Position numbers and translations under genes: made by a program
The notes under the pieces: model-generated
Database searches by the model: none
What the model saw: only the letters and a program-made list of their open reading frames with translations
Told to the model about the DNA's origin: nothing
Part shown: positions 24,958 through 32,067 of the stretch, one piece after another
Layout: each line of letters begins with the position of its first letter
Numbering within the stretch: the first letter of the stretch is position 1
Origin: Candidatus Azobacteroides pseudotrichonymphae genomovar. CFP2
GTDB lineage: Bacteria > Bacteroidota > Bacteroidia > Bacteroidales > Azobacteroidaceae
NCBI RefSeq assembly: GCF_000010645.1
Contig: NC_011564.1
Span: 1-37,560, forward strand
Length of the DNA: 37,560 nucleotides
Direction: 5' to 3'

Positions 24958-25239
24958 TCATTTTTGTTCGTTTGTTTGTGTTTGTAGTTGTGGTTTCTTC
25001 TTAAAGTGATGCACTAAGTCTGTCAGTATCCACTTGGCACTTAGATAAGTGCCATAGACAGCAACATATTTACTGCACCAGTAATATGTTTCCCTTAGAG
25101 CTTTAGGCATCCCGTCATTATTCTCGTAATAACGATTATATCCGGGCTCTTTCTTCTCATTAGGAGAAGGCGGTTGTGGATTTGCAAAACCATGCAAAAA
25201 CACACCGGCAAGTAATATGCTGAGTATGTATCTTTTCAT
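24958..25239 (-). CDS. Small secreted protein, 93 aa
   Basis: Signal MKRYILSILLAGVFLHGFA, then PQPPSPNEKKEPGYNRYY and a possible second hydrophobic or amphipathic stretch (YVAVYGTYLSAKWILTDLVHH), ending in KKKPQLQTQTNEQK. Not recognised. It lies 11 bases downstream of the gene at 25251 and is probably in the same transcript. Confidence 0.6.
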   Translation of the reverse strand: MKRYILSILLAGVFLHGFANPQPPSPNEKKEPGYNRYYENNDGMPKALRETYYWCSKYVAVYGTYLSAKWILTDLVHHFKKKPQLQTQTNEQK

Positions 25240-25250
25240 GATAATTAATA

Positions 25251-25661
25251 TTAATGTGTAATTGCACTATCTCTACTCCATATGGCCACAATAGTTTCAT
25301 TTGAAGGTGTTGTAGCAAATTCTTCACCTTTTACTTGCCACATACCATTGTATTGATATGCCTCTCCGTAATAAACGTTAACGTATGCTATACTTACAAG
25401 TTTACGTGCTTCGGTATTTGTCTTAGGTTTTTGAGGTGCTGCTGAATGCAGCATCGCCTGCAATTCTTCTATTGTATACTCTTTTTCTGCTTTACATACT
25501 GAGTTACATACAACTGCTGATCTATTCGGGATATAGAAAAACTCTTCCCTTTTTCTTCTTTCTGATCCAAAACGTTCGTTCCTATCTATTATTCCTGCAT
25601 TACATATAACATGGAAGAATGATGCAAATAATAATACTGTTAATAGTCTTAAGCTCTTCAT
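25251..25661 (-). CDS. Small secreted protein, 136 aa
   Basis: Signal MKSLRLLTVLLFASFFHVICNAG. The mature part has VVCNSVCKAEKEYTIEELQAM, then YVNVYYGEAYQYNGMWQVKGEEF...ETIVAIWS, which may be a distant form of the YGEL module. Function unknown. Confidence 0.6.
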   Translation of the reverse strand: MKSLRLLTVLLFASFFHVICNAGIIDRNERFGSERRKREEFFYIPNRSAVVCNSVCKAEKEYTIEELQAMLHSAAPQKPKTNTEARKLVSIAYVNVYYGEAYQYNGMWQVKGEEFATTPSNETIVAIWSRDSAITH

Positions 25662-25779
25662 AATAATCGTTTTTTAAATTATCAAAAAAGTCCAACTGTG
25701 AACAGGCATTCCACAGCCTTTTCCCCATATTCTTGGTTTACTCAATCCATTATTCTCTGTACTAATGTTTCTTCGTTAG

Positions 25780-26124
25780 TCATGCCATATTATGATCCAA
25801 ATGCTGGTCAAAATGTGTGATGTAAACGGTCCAGCTGTCTTGCACTCCATGTGCATCACCATCTCCCTTTCGATATATTCGACCAAGTTCAGGGGCGAGA
25901 AGATAATTATCTCCCTTCTTTAATTCTCCATAATTAATAGCTGTATACTCATTTCCGTAGTCATCTTTTATCCAAACAGGGGATCCAGCGAGGTTATCAA
26001 GATGCTCCATGATATGGCATCGTAAATGAATGTCTTCCTTGTGTGGTAGATATCCATTGTATAATACAACACCCGCAAAGATTACACTACAGGAGAGCAT
26101 GATTGTTAGTATTATTTTCTTCAT
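25780..26124 (-). CDS. Small secreted protein, 'YGEL' family
   Basis: A 114-aa protein with signal MKKIILTIMLSCSVIFAG. The module is INYGELKKGDNYLLAPELG, then RIYRKGDGDAHGVQDSWTVYI, closely following the consensus YG(E/D)Lx2Gx2Yx(L/I)...(Y)xKG...G...V. It lies six bases after the gene at 26131 and shares its orientation. Confidence 0.7.
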   Translation of the reverse strand: MKKIILTIMLSCSVIFAGVVLYNGYLPHKEDIHLRCHIMEHLDNLAGSPVWIKDDYGNEYTAINYGELKKGDNYLLAPELGRIYRKGDGDAHGVQDSWTVYITHFDQHLDHNMA

Positions 26125-26130
26125 TGTCGT

Positions 26131-26592
26131 CTAGTCTATCTTTACCGATTCTATATACTCCTGTGCTATTGTCCATCTGAAGTATCCATCATCCGAGCCC
26201 TGAATACCATATAGGACTATAGAAGAAAAAGGAACATTGTGCTGGGTAAAAAAAGAACAAATCCTATTATACACAGCTTTGCCTTCGACATCTCCGTCAC
26301 TTTCTTTTTCGCAATCCCATGCAAGTTCTATTATAACGTCAGAACCATTAGTGGAGGCCCAAAATGTTGCATACCTATAGTCTGCTTTTTCATAGTATTC
26401 CTCACTGCGGTTATCGGGTCCTTTCGGTAATGTGATCCATATCTCGTTATTCCAAAACTTAGACCTTTCTATCGTTGTGGATAGTGCAGGAGGTGCAGGA
26501 TGGATCATATAAATCTTCGTCCCGTTGGCTAAGTGAAACCCGAAGCCTAAGAAAACAAAGGTTAGTAGTACTGTATTGAGTAGTTTTTTCAT
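26131..26592 (-). CDS. Small secreted protein, 'NEIWIT' family
   Basis: A 153-aa paralogue of 23577-24020: WNNEIWITLPKGPDNRSEEY, YATFWASTNGSDVIIEL, the helix GKAVYNRICSFFTQHN and the end YFRWTIAQEYIESVKID. The signal (MKKLLNTVLLTFVFLGFGFH) is instead almost the one used by 24461-24919. This mismatch points to past exchange between signal and mature parts. Confidence 0.7.
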   Translation of the reverse strand: MKKLLNTVLLTFVFLGFGFHLANGTKIYMIHPAPPALSTTIERSKFWNNEIWITLPKGPDNRSEEYYEKADYRYATFWASTNGSDVIIELAWDCEKESDGDVEGKAVYNRICSFFTQHNVPFSSIVLYGIQGSDDGYFRWTIAQEYIESVKID

Positions 26593-26703
26593 AATATGTA
26601 AAACTTAAATAGTAAGACTACTGCTATTCACATATACATAACAGAAAACAAGACCTACCAAAATTTTAGTATGCCAAGTATTTTTCTCATTCGTTTAATG
26701 GGC

Positions 26704-26886
26704 TTACTTATTTTGATGAAATATAGGAACCGTTATTATTCCCTTGCTATCTGCGTACTTAAGTAAGAGGTATCCGCACTCAACAGTAAAAGCTGTGGAT
26801 GCTATATCCTTGATTGTCTGCCACACTCCAGCTTGGACAAAAAGGATACTACAAGACAGGATGGTTGTTAAGACCAATTTCTTCAT
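26704..26886 (-). CDS. 60-aa secreted or membrane protein
   Basis: Signal MKKLVLTTILSCSILFVQAG, similar in letters to the signal at 25780, followed by only ~40 residues (VWQTIKDIASTAFTVECGYLLLKY...). It may be a truncated member of the secreted array or a short envelope peptide. Confidence 0.5.
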   Translation of the reverse strand: MKKLVLTTILSCSILFVQAGVWQTIKDIASTAFTVECGYLLLKYADSKGIITVPIFHQNK

Positions 26887-26905
26887 AGATCTGTAGATTT
26901 TAATA

Positions 26906-26968
26906 TTAGTTGCACTTGCAAGGATCGTCCTTACAAGGGGCTTCTTTAGGGCATTTTTCTTTCTCCAT
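26906..26968 (-). CDS. 20-aa Cys-rich peptide
   Basis: The minus-strand frame encodes a 20-residue peptide with KCPKEAPCKDDPCKCN: four Cys in sixteen residues with Pro and Lys between them, like a minimal metal-binding or disulphide peptide. It is just upstream of the 60-aa gene. It is short enough to be chance. Confidence 0.3.
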   Translation of the reverse strand: MEKEKCPKEAPCKDDPCKCN

Positions 26969-27319
26969 GATGAACAAATTTATTTTTTCTTATCTATTAA
27001 ATCTTCTGTATGTTAAATTTATCTGATGCAGATCGCTGTTTGTTTTCCAAATATAATCTATTGAATCAAAGAAACGGTAAGGTATAAACTACACCGAACC
27101 GTCTCAACTGTCGTAATAAAAAAACTTAGGAAAGAGTACAAAAAATATTTTATGATTCATTCGTTCTTATTTGTTTTTTCTGGATTTTCTTCTCTCGCTT
27201 CTTCTTGTTCTTTTTGATGTAAGAATTGATGTTTCTCAACATATTAAATGCTAACTTCGCTGGACATATAAAGTTGTAAAACAACTTTAATGGAAATATG
27301 AAACAATAAAAGAAAAAAT
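26969..27319. other. Control region between divergent secreted genes
   Basis: About 350 bases between the minus-strand array and the plus-strand gene at 27320. It holds ACGGT/ACCGT inverted pieces near 27075-27100, a very basic 30-codon minus frame at 27150-27242 of doubtful reality, and a perfect hairpin TAAAGTTGT-AAA-ACAACTTTA at 27269-27289. Confidence 0.5.
27269..27289. promoter_or_regulatory. 9-bp perfect hairpin upstream of a secreted gene
   Basis: TAAAGTTGT and ACAACTTTA around AAA, 30 bases before the start at 27320. No T-run, so operator or leader structure rather than terminator. Confidence 0.45.
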
Positions 27320-27655
27320 ATGAATGCATATGTATCGGCTAAAGCCAAGAAACTACTAATAACCCTGTTATTTTTCACTATTTGTTTCGGAGTAAAGGCA
27401 ATTGCAATGGGCATAATCTCTCATTGTGATAGCGGATTGAGCAAATGCAAAGATTATGGCGAATACAGTGGTAAAAATGGTAAAAAGATTTACCAAACGA
27501 AATATGGTGATTTAGAACAAGGTTACGATTATCGGTTAGAATGTAAACATGAAGCAACAGTCTATTGGAAAGGATATTATGAGGCAGATGGTATGACACC
27601 TGACACTTATGTATATACAACGAAAACACGCCATTCAGATACATCCACCAGATGA
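27320..27655 (+). CDS. Small secreted protein, 'YGEL' family
   Basis: A 111-aa protein; the signal (KKLLITLLFFTICFGVKA) is preceded by a short MNAYVSAKA leader. The module TKYGDLEQGYDYRLEC...VYWKGYYEADGMTPDTYVYTT is the clearest copy of the family consensus. It is read away from the minus-strand array and is followed by a terminator at 27746. Confidence 0.7.
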   Translation: MNAYVSAKAKKLLITLLFFTICFGVKAIAMGIISHCDSGLSKCKDYGEYSGKNGKKIYQTKYGDLEQGYDYRLECKHEATVYWKGYYEADGMTPDTYVYTTKTRHSDTSTR

Positions 27656-27745
27656 TTGAATATTATTATAATTTGAATGTTTTTAGTATAAAGTCTATAT
27701 TCACTGAGCTTTTTCCATATTAGCAATAAGTAATTTTTTTTTTTT

Positions 27746-27788
27746 GAGAGAGGTACGGAAGCAGTTCTGTCCCTCTCTTTTTTTTTGT
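27746..27788 (+). terminator. Intrinsic terminator
   Basis: GAGAGAGG (27746-27753) pairs with CCCTCTC (27771-27777) with one bulge, followed by a long T-run. A T-run also precedes the hairpin. Confidence 0.7.
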
Positions 27789-27853
27789 TATTCATGTTAT
27801 TAATGCTATTATAGTCAATGTTTTACACTATCTTTGTTAAAGCATTATTCATC

Positions 27854-28231
27854 ATGAACAAAAGAAAGATAAATAGGAAGAAAGATTCAATTGATTTTAA
27901 ATTATTGGTAGATATTGTCAAAAGAATGGTTGCTGTTCAAGGCAAGATCTTCGATAAACAGGATATGGAAGATCTAAAGAAGATATATTGTCAAAAGCAG
28001 GGAATTCTTTTCCTTCCTGAAGAAAATGAATGGAATAATGCCATATGCTGGCTCATAGAGAAAGAGTTAATCAAACGTGGTCGTCATGACTTGAAAAGAA
28101 AGTCCTTCAAACAGATGTACAAGCCTGAAGTTATTCCTTTTCTAATCAGAGGAGATTTGCGTATTCCATTGGATAGAGAGAAGAAGTGGCTTGGAAAGTT
28201 CCAGAAAGAGCTTCGTCATGGTCAGCATTGA
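27854..28231 (+). CDS. Basic hypothetical protein upstream of the nuclease
   Basis: A 125-aa protein from the MNKRKINRKKDS start (an upstream in-frame ATG at 27818 adds a hydrophobic dozen residues that look like non-coding). It is basic and helical, with CWLIEKELIKRGRHDLKRKS in the middle. The gene ends 28 bases before the PD-(D/E)XK nuclease start, so it is probably its partner. Unknown family; a DNA-binding helper is a guess. Confidence 0.6.
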   Translation: MNKRKINRKKDSIDFKLLVDIVKRMVAVQGKIFDKQDMEDLKKIYCQKQGILFLPEENEWNNAICWLIEKELIKRGRHDLKRKSFKQMYKPEVIPFLIRGDLRIPLDREKKWLGKFQKELRHGQH

Positions 28232-28259
28232 ATTCATTAACCTACTAAATATAATAGTA

Positions 28260-29405
28260 ATGGAAACAAATACTACAGAACAAGATATAGCTACAGATCA
28301 AGAAGAGTCGAAAGGACTGTTCCATTTTCCCAAGAATGAACATTACTCTGACTATCAGAGTGCTACTCATCTTCTCTCTGGTGAACTATTTAGTCGATGG
28401 AGAGAGGATGAGATGCTCTTCTGGCAATGCTTCAAAGGGGAATCAAAGATAGGAAAGACACCGGACAAGGTCAGTCAGATGGTTCGTGATTACCTAGTCT
28501 TAGACCATGAAGCATTCTGCAAACGCTACTGGTATCTCTCTGGCAAACTCAGAGAGAAATCTGAAGAATACATATCAGCAGCCATAGAGATAGCTGCCAT
28601 CAATGATGATCCCATGAAAGAGTTTGATCTGGAGACAGCTTGCAGTGTTCTTCTCAAACATTATGGGATGTATGATTCTATGATTGCCAATGTAGCCCAG
28701 AAACGATGGTTGGGGAAAAACGTCAGAAGCCTGATCAAGGATATCCGTGCCTTTGGAAGTCGCATCCCCATATCTGATGCTAATCGTGAGATACTCAATG
28801 ATCTTTTGGATTCAGGCAAGAACAACGCCCTCTATAGTACTCTGATGGACTATGAAGATGATCCCTTCTCCAAAAAAGAGATCTATGCAGAACAGGAGAT
28901 TTACTGGGATATAAAAGTTCCAGCCACCTCTGGACTAACCAAAGGTGGTACACTACCTGCAAAATGCAAGATAGATCGCATTGTTGTTCTGGATGACTGT
29001 GTATACATTCTTGAAGTAAAGCCTATTCGCATACCTGTAAGTCAATGGATGAGACAGATCTATCGTACATGTGATCATTACGCCCTTGCTTTCTACCGCA
29101 GGGCCTTGAAGGAGAACTTTCCAGAAGAATTGGAAGGGAAAGAGATCCGTGCCTACTTCGTTCTTGTTCATATCCCATCAAGGAATATCTACATGGTAGC
29201 TGTAGGAGATGATTCTCTTACTTCTGCTGATGGTCAGATAGACCAGATCATGGGAGAGATACTAGACAGTAAGCAGAACCGCAAGACAGATCATACACGT
29301 AGGTATTATTTCTCTTTTTGTGCAAATGGGTCAACATGTAGGAATGCCGGAGACTATGGTTTCTGTCTTGAAGAAGTCTATAACACAGAAAAATCGTTCG
29401 TATAA
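28260..29405 (+). CDS. PD-(D/E)XK nuclease (RecE/Cas4-like)
   Basis: A 381-aa intact nuclease. An upstream in-frame alternative start would overlap the preceding gene, so I take METNTTEQ. Core motifs: IYAEQEIYW (Glu), CKIDRIVVLDD (Asp), YILEVKP (E-x-K) and HYALAFY (Q/HxxxY), in the normal order from residue ~215 to ~285. It carries a Cys before the core (LFWQCFKG) and CANGSTCRNAGDYGFC at the end, an arrangement recalling the Fe-S staple of Cas4/AddB-type enzymes, though the spacing is not the standard one. Likely acts on DNA ends (recombination or plasmid processing). A decayed relative is at 9960-10666. Confidence 0.75.
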   Translation: METNTTEQDIATDQEESKGLFHFPKNEHYSDYQSATHLLSGELFSRWREDEMLFWQCFKGESKIGKTPDKVSQMVRDYLVLDHEAFCKRYWYLSGKLREKSEEYISAAIEIAAINDDPMKEFDLETACSVLLKHYGMYDSMIANVAQKRWLGKNVRSLIKDIRAFGSRIPISDANREILNDLLDSGKNNALYSTLMDYEDDPFSKKEIYAEQEIYWDIKVPATSGLTKGGTLPAKCKIDRIVVLDDCVYILEVKPIRIPVSQWMRQIYRTCDHYALAFYRRALKENFPEELEGKEIRAYFVLVHIPSRNIYMVAVGDDSLTSADGQIDQIMGEILDSKQNRKTDHTRRYYFSFCANGSTCRNAGDYGFCLEEVYNTEKSFV

Positions 29406-29462
29406 GAACACAAACCATGATAAGAAATTGTAGTTTTTTTTTAGCTCAAAAATAAAAAGATT

Positions 29463-29666
29463 ATGACTTACAGAAACATTTATAAAGAGCAAGTTGATTA
29501 TGTTCATTCAATGGGAGCAATGAATAAATACGGAGTAAAAGAATTTTTAGATAAGATTGAGTACTTGGATAATCGTTTGCAAACAGAAATAGATAGATTA
29601 CATTCACTCATTGAAAAAAAAGATGTAGAGAATAGGTCTCACAGCGTGTTTGATATAAACTTTTGA
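29463..29666 (+). CDS. 67-aa coiled-coil protein
   Basis: Soluble, helical: EQVDYVHSMGAMNKYGVKEF, then LDKIEYLDNRLQTEIDRLHSLIEKK, a probable dimeric coiled coil. Not recognised. It follows the nuclease by 57 bases on the same strand, with a perfect palindrome one base after its stop. Confidence 0.55.
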   Translation: MTYRNIYKEQVDYVHSMGAMNKYGVKEFLDKIEYLDNRLQTEIDRLHSLIEKKDVENRSHSVFDINF

Positions 29667-29667
29667 T

Positions 29668-29691
29668 ATACACTATATTAATATAGTGTAT
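29668..29691. promoter_or_regulatory. Perfect 24-bp palindrome
   Basis: ATACACTATATT and its complement AATATAGTGTAT are adjacent with no spacer, one base after a stop codon. No T-run follows. It could be an operator or recombinase half-site pair as well as an RNA hairpin. A CCTGAG/CTCAGG hairpin follows at 29693-29715. Confidence 0.6.
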
Positions 29692-30197
29692 TCCTGAGAG
29701 AGTGAAAGCCTCAGGGTAACCCTCCTAAATAAACACCCCCTACCTTCATAAGTATTTCATACTATCCCCCCTATGCCTTGTTTCACAGCATTAAGAAGTA
29801 CGTGTGAAAAATGAGCGGACGAAAACACCCCACAGCATCAGCAAAGGGGAAAGTACCCGCACAAAGCTACGCTAAAAGGGTTTCCTTTGATTTCCGATAG
29901 GATAAACGGACTTAGGTTCACTGACATTAGAAACAGGAAAAACTATTTTTTGGACAACTCTGAAAACAAGGCATTTTGTCGATTGATATATATCAACATT
30001 ATTGACCACTCTTGATTGCCTAGCTGTTTTATTGCCCAGCACATATAGCATGTAGCATGCTGTTGGCAATGTTGTTGTGTCAGGTCTGGGAGACTGTTAG
30101 CCTACTCAAAAGACATAAGTTAGACATTCGTTAGCAAGGGCAGGTTTAGGCTTGCCTTTATCTTTTTGCAACTAATGAATGTATAACTTAAAACACT
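29692..30197. other. Gene-poor stretch with an inverted-repeat arm
   Basis: Contains copy B of the distant inverted repeat (29821-29900), a nested hairpin ATTGCC-CAGCA...TGCTG-GGCAAT at 30031-30070, and an AGGGCA/TGCCTT hairpin with a T-rich tail near 30138-30166. A 65-codon minus frame at 29872-30069 overlaps these structures and is not credible. Confidence 0.6.
29821..29900 (-). repeat. Inverted-repeat element, copy B
   Basis: Reverse-complement match of 14661-14742 (roughly nine in ten bases), including the internal CAAAGGAAA/TTTCCCCTTTG fold. The two copies split the circle into arms of about 15 and 22 kb. Conservation of both sequence and fold suggests a functional site such as a recombination, transfer or structured-RNA element. 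Confidence 0.8.
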
Positions 30198-30353
30198 ATG
30201 AGTATGGAAGAGCTAGTAAAGAAGATCAATGCACAATGCACTGCTATAGCAAACGAGATGGATAGCGTGTTTAAATCATTCTCTAATGATATCAATGGCT
30301 TGACAAACACCTTAAGACATATGGAACAGTCCATGATGCAAGACATACAATAA
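30198..30353 (+). CDS. 51-aa helical protein
   Basis: MSMEELVKKINAQC, then AIANEMDSVFKSFSNDINGL and LRHMEQSMMQDIQ: almost all helix-forming and acidic, a likely short coiled coil. It has its own strong terminator at 30407, so the unit is a compact monocistronic gene. Too short for a family call. Confidence 0.5.
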   Translation: MSMEELVKKINAQCTAIANEMDSVFKSFSNDINGLTNTLRHMEQSMMQDIQ

Positions 30354-30362
30354 ATGATTAGC

Positions 30363-30434
30363 TTGCATACAGAATTGTATGCAACATAACTTATTCTTCG
30401 TAAGAAGGGCTATCGTCGTATAGCTCTTTTTTTT
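30363..30434 (+). terminator. Double hairpin and intrinsic terminator
   Basis: First hairpin TTGCATAC/GTATGCAA (30363-30384), then GGGCTAT/ATAGCTC (30407-30426) with T8. It ends the 51-aa gene transcript. Confidence 0.8.
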
Positions 30435-30848
30435 ATGACATTACTCATGGAATATTTCAGGGTAAGACCGGAAGCAGGTATGCATATTTACAAGTAATGG
30501 GTATGAGTAGAAGTGATGCTCTGGAAGGATTAAAATGAAAAAGGGCAAAATTGCTTCTGCCCATTCTCAACTTAAAGAAAAAAACATTGGAATAAAACGT
30601 TGCTCTCAAAGATAGATTTTTTTCCGAGATTATCTTAGTGTTAAGGCTTTTTTTCTCTTTTTTTTTACCCTTCTTGACAAGAATCCAAGCTTTTTTGTCA
30701 AATAGCTTATTGTCATATTGTCAGTATCCTATAAAACACTGTTCTACGATCTCATTCCTTATTTTTTTACATAGACTATAACAAGTATAGCAATTTATGT
30801 GTTTCGTAATTATAAATATCAAGTCTAACTATAAAAACCCTCGAATGT
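30435..30848. promoter_or_regulatory. Upstream region of the serine recombinase
   Basis: No gene. It contains an AGACCGGAAGC motif (30465), a GGGCA/TGCCC hairpin near 30543-30564, a TTCTTG-A-CAAGAA palindrome (30671-30683) and three TTGTCA repeats at 30695, 30710 and 30718. The last two features could be the crossover or binding sites (res/inv-like) of the recombinase downstream. Confidence 0.45.
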
Positions 30849-31472
30849 ATGAATGTTGTGTATCTAAGAGTAAGTACTTGCCATCAAGACGTAAATAATC
30901 AGATGATGGGGATAGAAAAGTACATGGAAGAACATCAAATGACGATTGACCGTGTAATCGAAGAAACTGTTTCAGGCAAAGTAAGAGCAAAAGATAGAAA
31001 GCTTGCCTCTGTTATGGACGAACTTAAAAAGGGTGATACCCTAATTGTAAGTGAAGTATCCCGTATTGGACGCAACATGATGGATGTAATTAGTAACATC
31101 AATATGCTCTGCAATGAGAAAGGATGCAATTTTATTGCAGTCAAACAGAACTATTATTTCAAGACAAATGATCTCAACAGTAAGGTCATGCTATTTGCAC
31201 ATACGATAGCAGCCGAGATTGAGAGAGATTTAAACTGTGCTAGGACCAGAGAATCTTATTTGAGGGTTAAGGCAGAAAGCAATGGAGATTTTGTTTGGGG
31301 GAGACCAAAAGATTCAGGGAAAAAACTGGTAATTAATCCTTATCTATCTATTGACGAGATAGCCAGACAGAACAACGTTCATCGGCGGACTGTTACTCGT
31401 TATGTGAGAAGGTACTGCAAGGATCTGTGTTACACGCAAGGTAGTCCATACTTAACACTGGCTCAATGTTAG
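30849..31472 (+). CDS. Serine recombinase (invertase/resolvase family)
   Basis: A 207-aa small serine recombinase: YLRVST near the N terminus supplies the nucleophilic Ser; VSEVSRIGRNMMDV is the SRxxR-type active-site block; a C-terminal helix-turn-helix (SIDEIARQNNVHRRTVTRYVRRY, residues ~168-190) binds DNA. Length fits the Mpi/Pin/resolvase class. It may resolve plasmid multimers or invert a segment; candidate sites are upstream at 30671-30723 and the distant inverted repeats at 14661 and 29821. It is followed by a terminator at 31489. Confidence 0.9.
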   Translation: MNVVYLRVSTCHQDVNNQMMGIEKYMEEHQMTIDRVIEETVSGKVRAKDRKLASVMDELKKGDTLIVSEVSRIGRNMMDVISNINMLCNEKGCNFIAVKQNYYFKTNDLNSKVMLFAHTIAAEIERDLNCARTRESYLRVKAESNGDFVWGRPKDSGKKLVINPYLSIDEIARQNNVHRRTVTRYVRRYCKDLCYTQGSPYLTLAQC

Positions 31473-31488
31473 TTAAAGAGCAAAGAAA

Positions 31489-31522
31489 AACCGGCAGGAA
31501 AAATCCTGTCGGTTCTATTTTT
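31489..31522. terminator. Bidirectional intrinsic terminator
   Basis: AACCGGCAGGA (31489-31499) pairs with TCCTGTCGGTT (31504-31514) around AAAA, with T-rich sequence on the right and A-rich on the left. It separates the recombinase from the convergent gene at 31537. Confidence 0.85.
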
Positions 31523-31536
31523 ACTCGAAAGAACGT

Positions 31537-31884
31537 TTATCTTCCTATAATAGGAATCACAAAGATTTCAACAGTAGTTTCATCACTAATCCCTTCTTTG
31601 TCAGTTACGCCTTTCTTATAGATAGCGTACATATCATCTCCAAGATCTACTATATAGACTCCTTTGTCTGCTACAGATCTATAACTTACTTGTTTTTTAC
31701 TAAAAGGTTTTCCAAGAAATGGACATTCACGATAATGATCCCTTTCTTGTTCTTGTTTCACTTCTTCTGTCTGTGCAGGAATAAGTTCAGGTTTTATTTC
31801 TTTTTTAGCTGCCTTAGCTCCTACTCCAAAACAGATAGCGGAGAAAAAGATCAAGGTTAATAGTTTTTTTGCTTTCATATTCAT
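31537..31884 (-). CDS. Small secreted protein, 'YGEL' family (diverged)
   Basis: A 115-aa protein with signal AKKLLTLIFFSAICFGVGA, close to those of 1657 and 27320. A Lys/Glu/Gln-rich linker leads to QVSYRSVADKGVYIV and YAIYKKGVTDKEGISDETTVEI, which keep the K-G...G-x-x-(D/S)-(E/D)-T-x-V part of the family but have lost the exact YGEL. Function unknown. Confidence 0.65.
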   Translation of the reverse strand: MNMKAKKLLTLIFFSAICFGVGAKAAKKEIKPELIPAQTEEVKQEQERDHYRECPFLGKPFSKKQVSYRSVADKGVYIVDLGDDMYAIYKKGVTDKEGISDETTVEIFVIPIIGR

Positions 31885-31904
31885 AACAATTGTTTTTAGT
31901 TTAA

Positions 31905-32067
31905 CTCTTTAGTTTGGTCTCATTCTTTGTCTAGAGACCGGACAATATAAATTTACCTGATTTAGAAATCAAATAAAAATAGATACATTTGCTGTATCTA
32001 TTCCACTAAAAAACAAAAGGCTGATCCCATTGTTCTCCCCGTTCGCAATTTCGGGGAGTTTTTTTTT
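31905..32067 (+). ncRNA. Candidate plus-strand small RNA
   Basis: Between two minus-strand genes lies a plus-strand signal set: TTTAGTTTG (31909-31917, near the -7 type), hairpins GGTCTC/GAGACC (31916-31939) and AGATACA/TGTATCT (31981-31999), then CTCCCCG/CGGGGAG (32035-32058) followed by T9. A strong plus-strand terminator where no plus-strand gene exists suggests an RNA of about 150 nt. The promoter call is weak. Confidence 0.5.

Noticed and set aside
21481..27655. Opposite-strand open frames inside the secreted array (for example 21436-21762, 22039-22320, 23297-23557)
   Set aside because: They are shadows of genes with signal peptides and paralogues on the minus strand.
29872..30069. 65-codon minus-strand open frame
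   Set aside because: It overlaps the inverted-repeat arm and a nested hairpin and has no recognisable motif.
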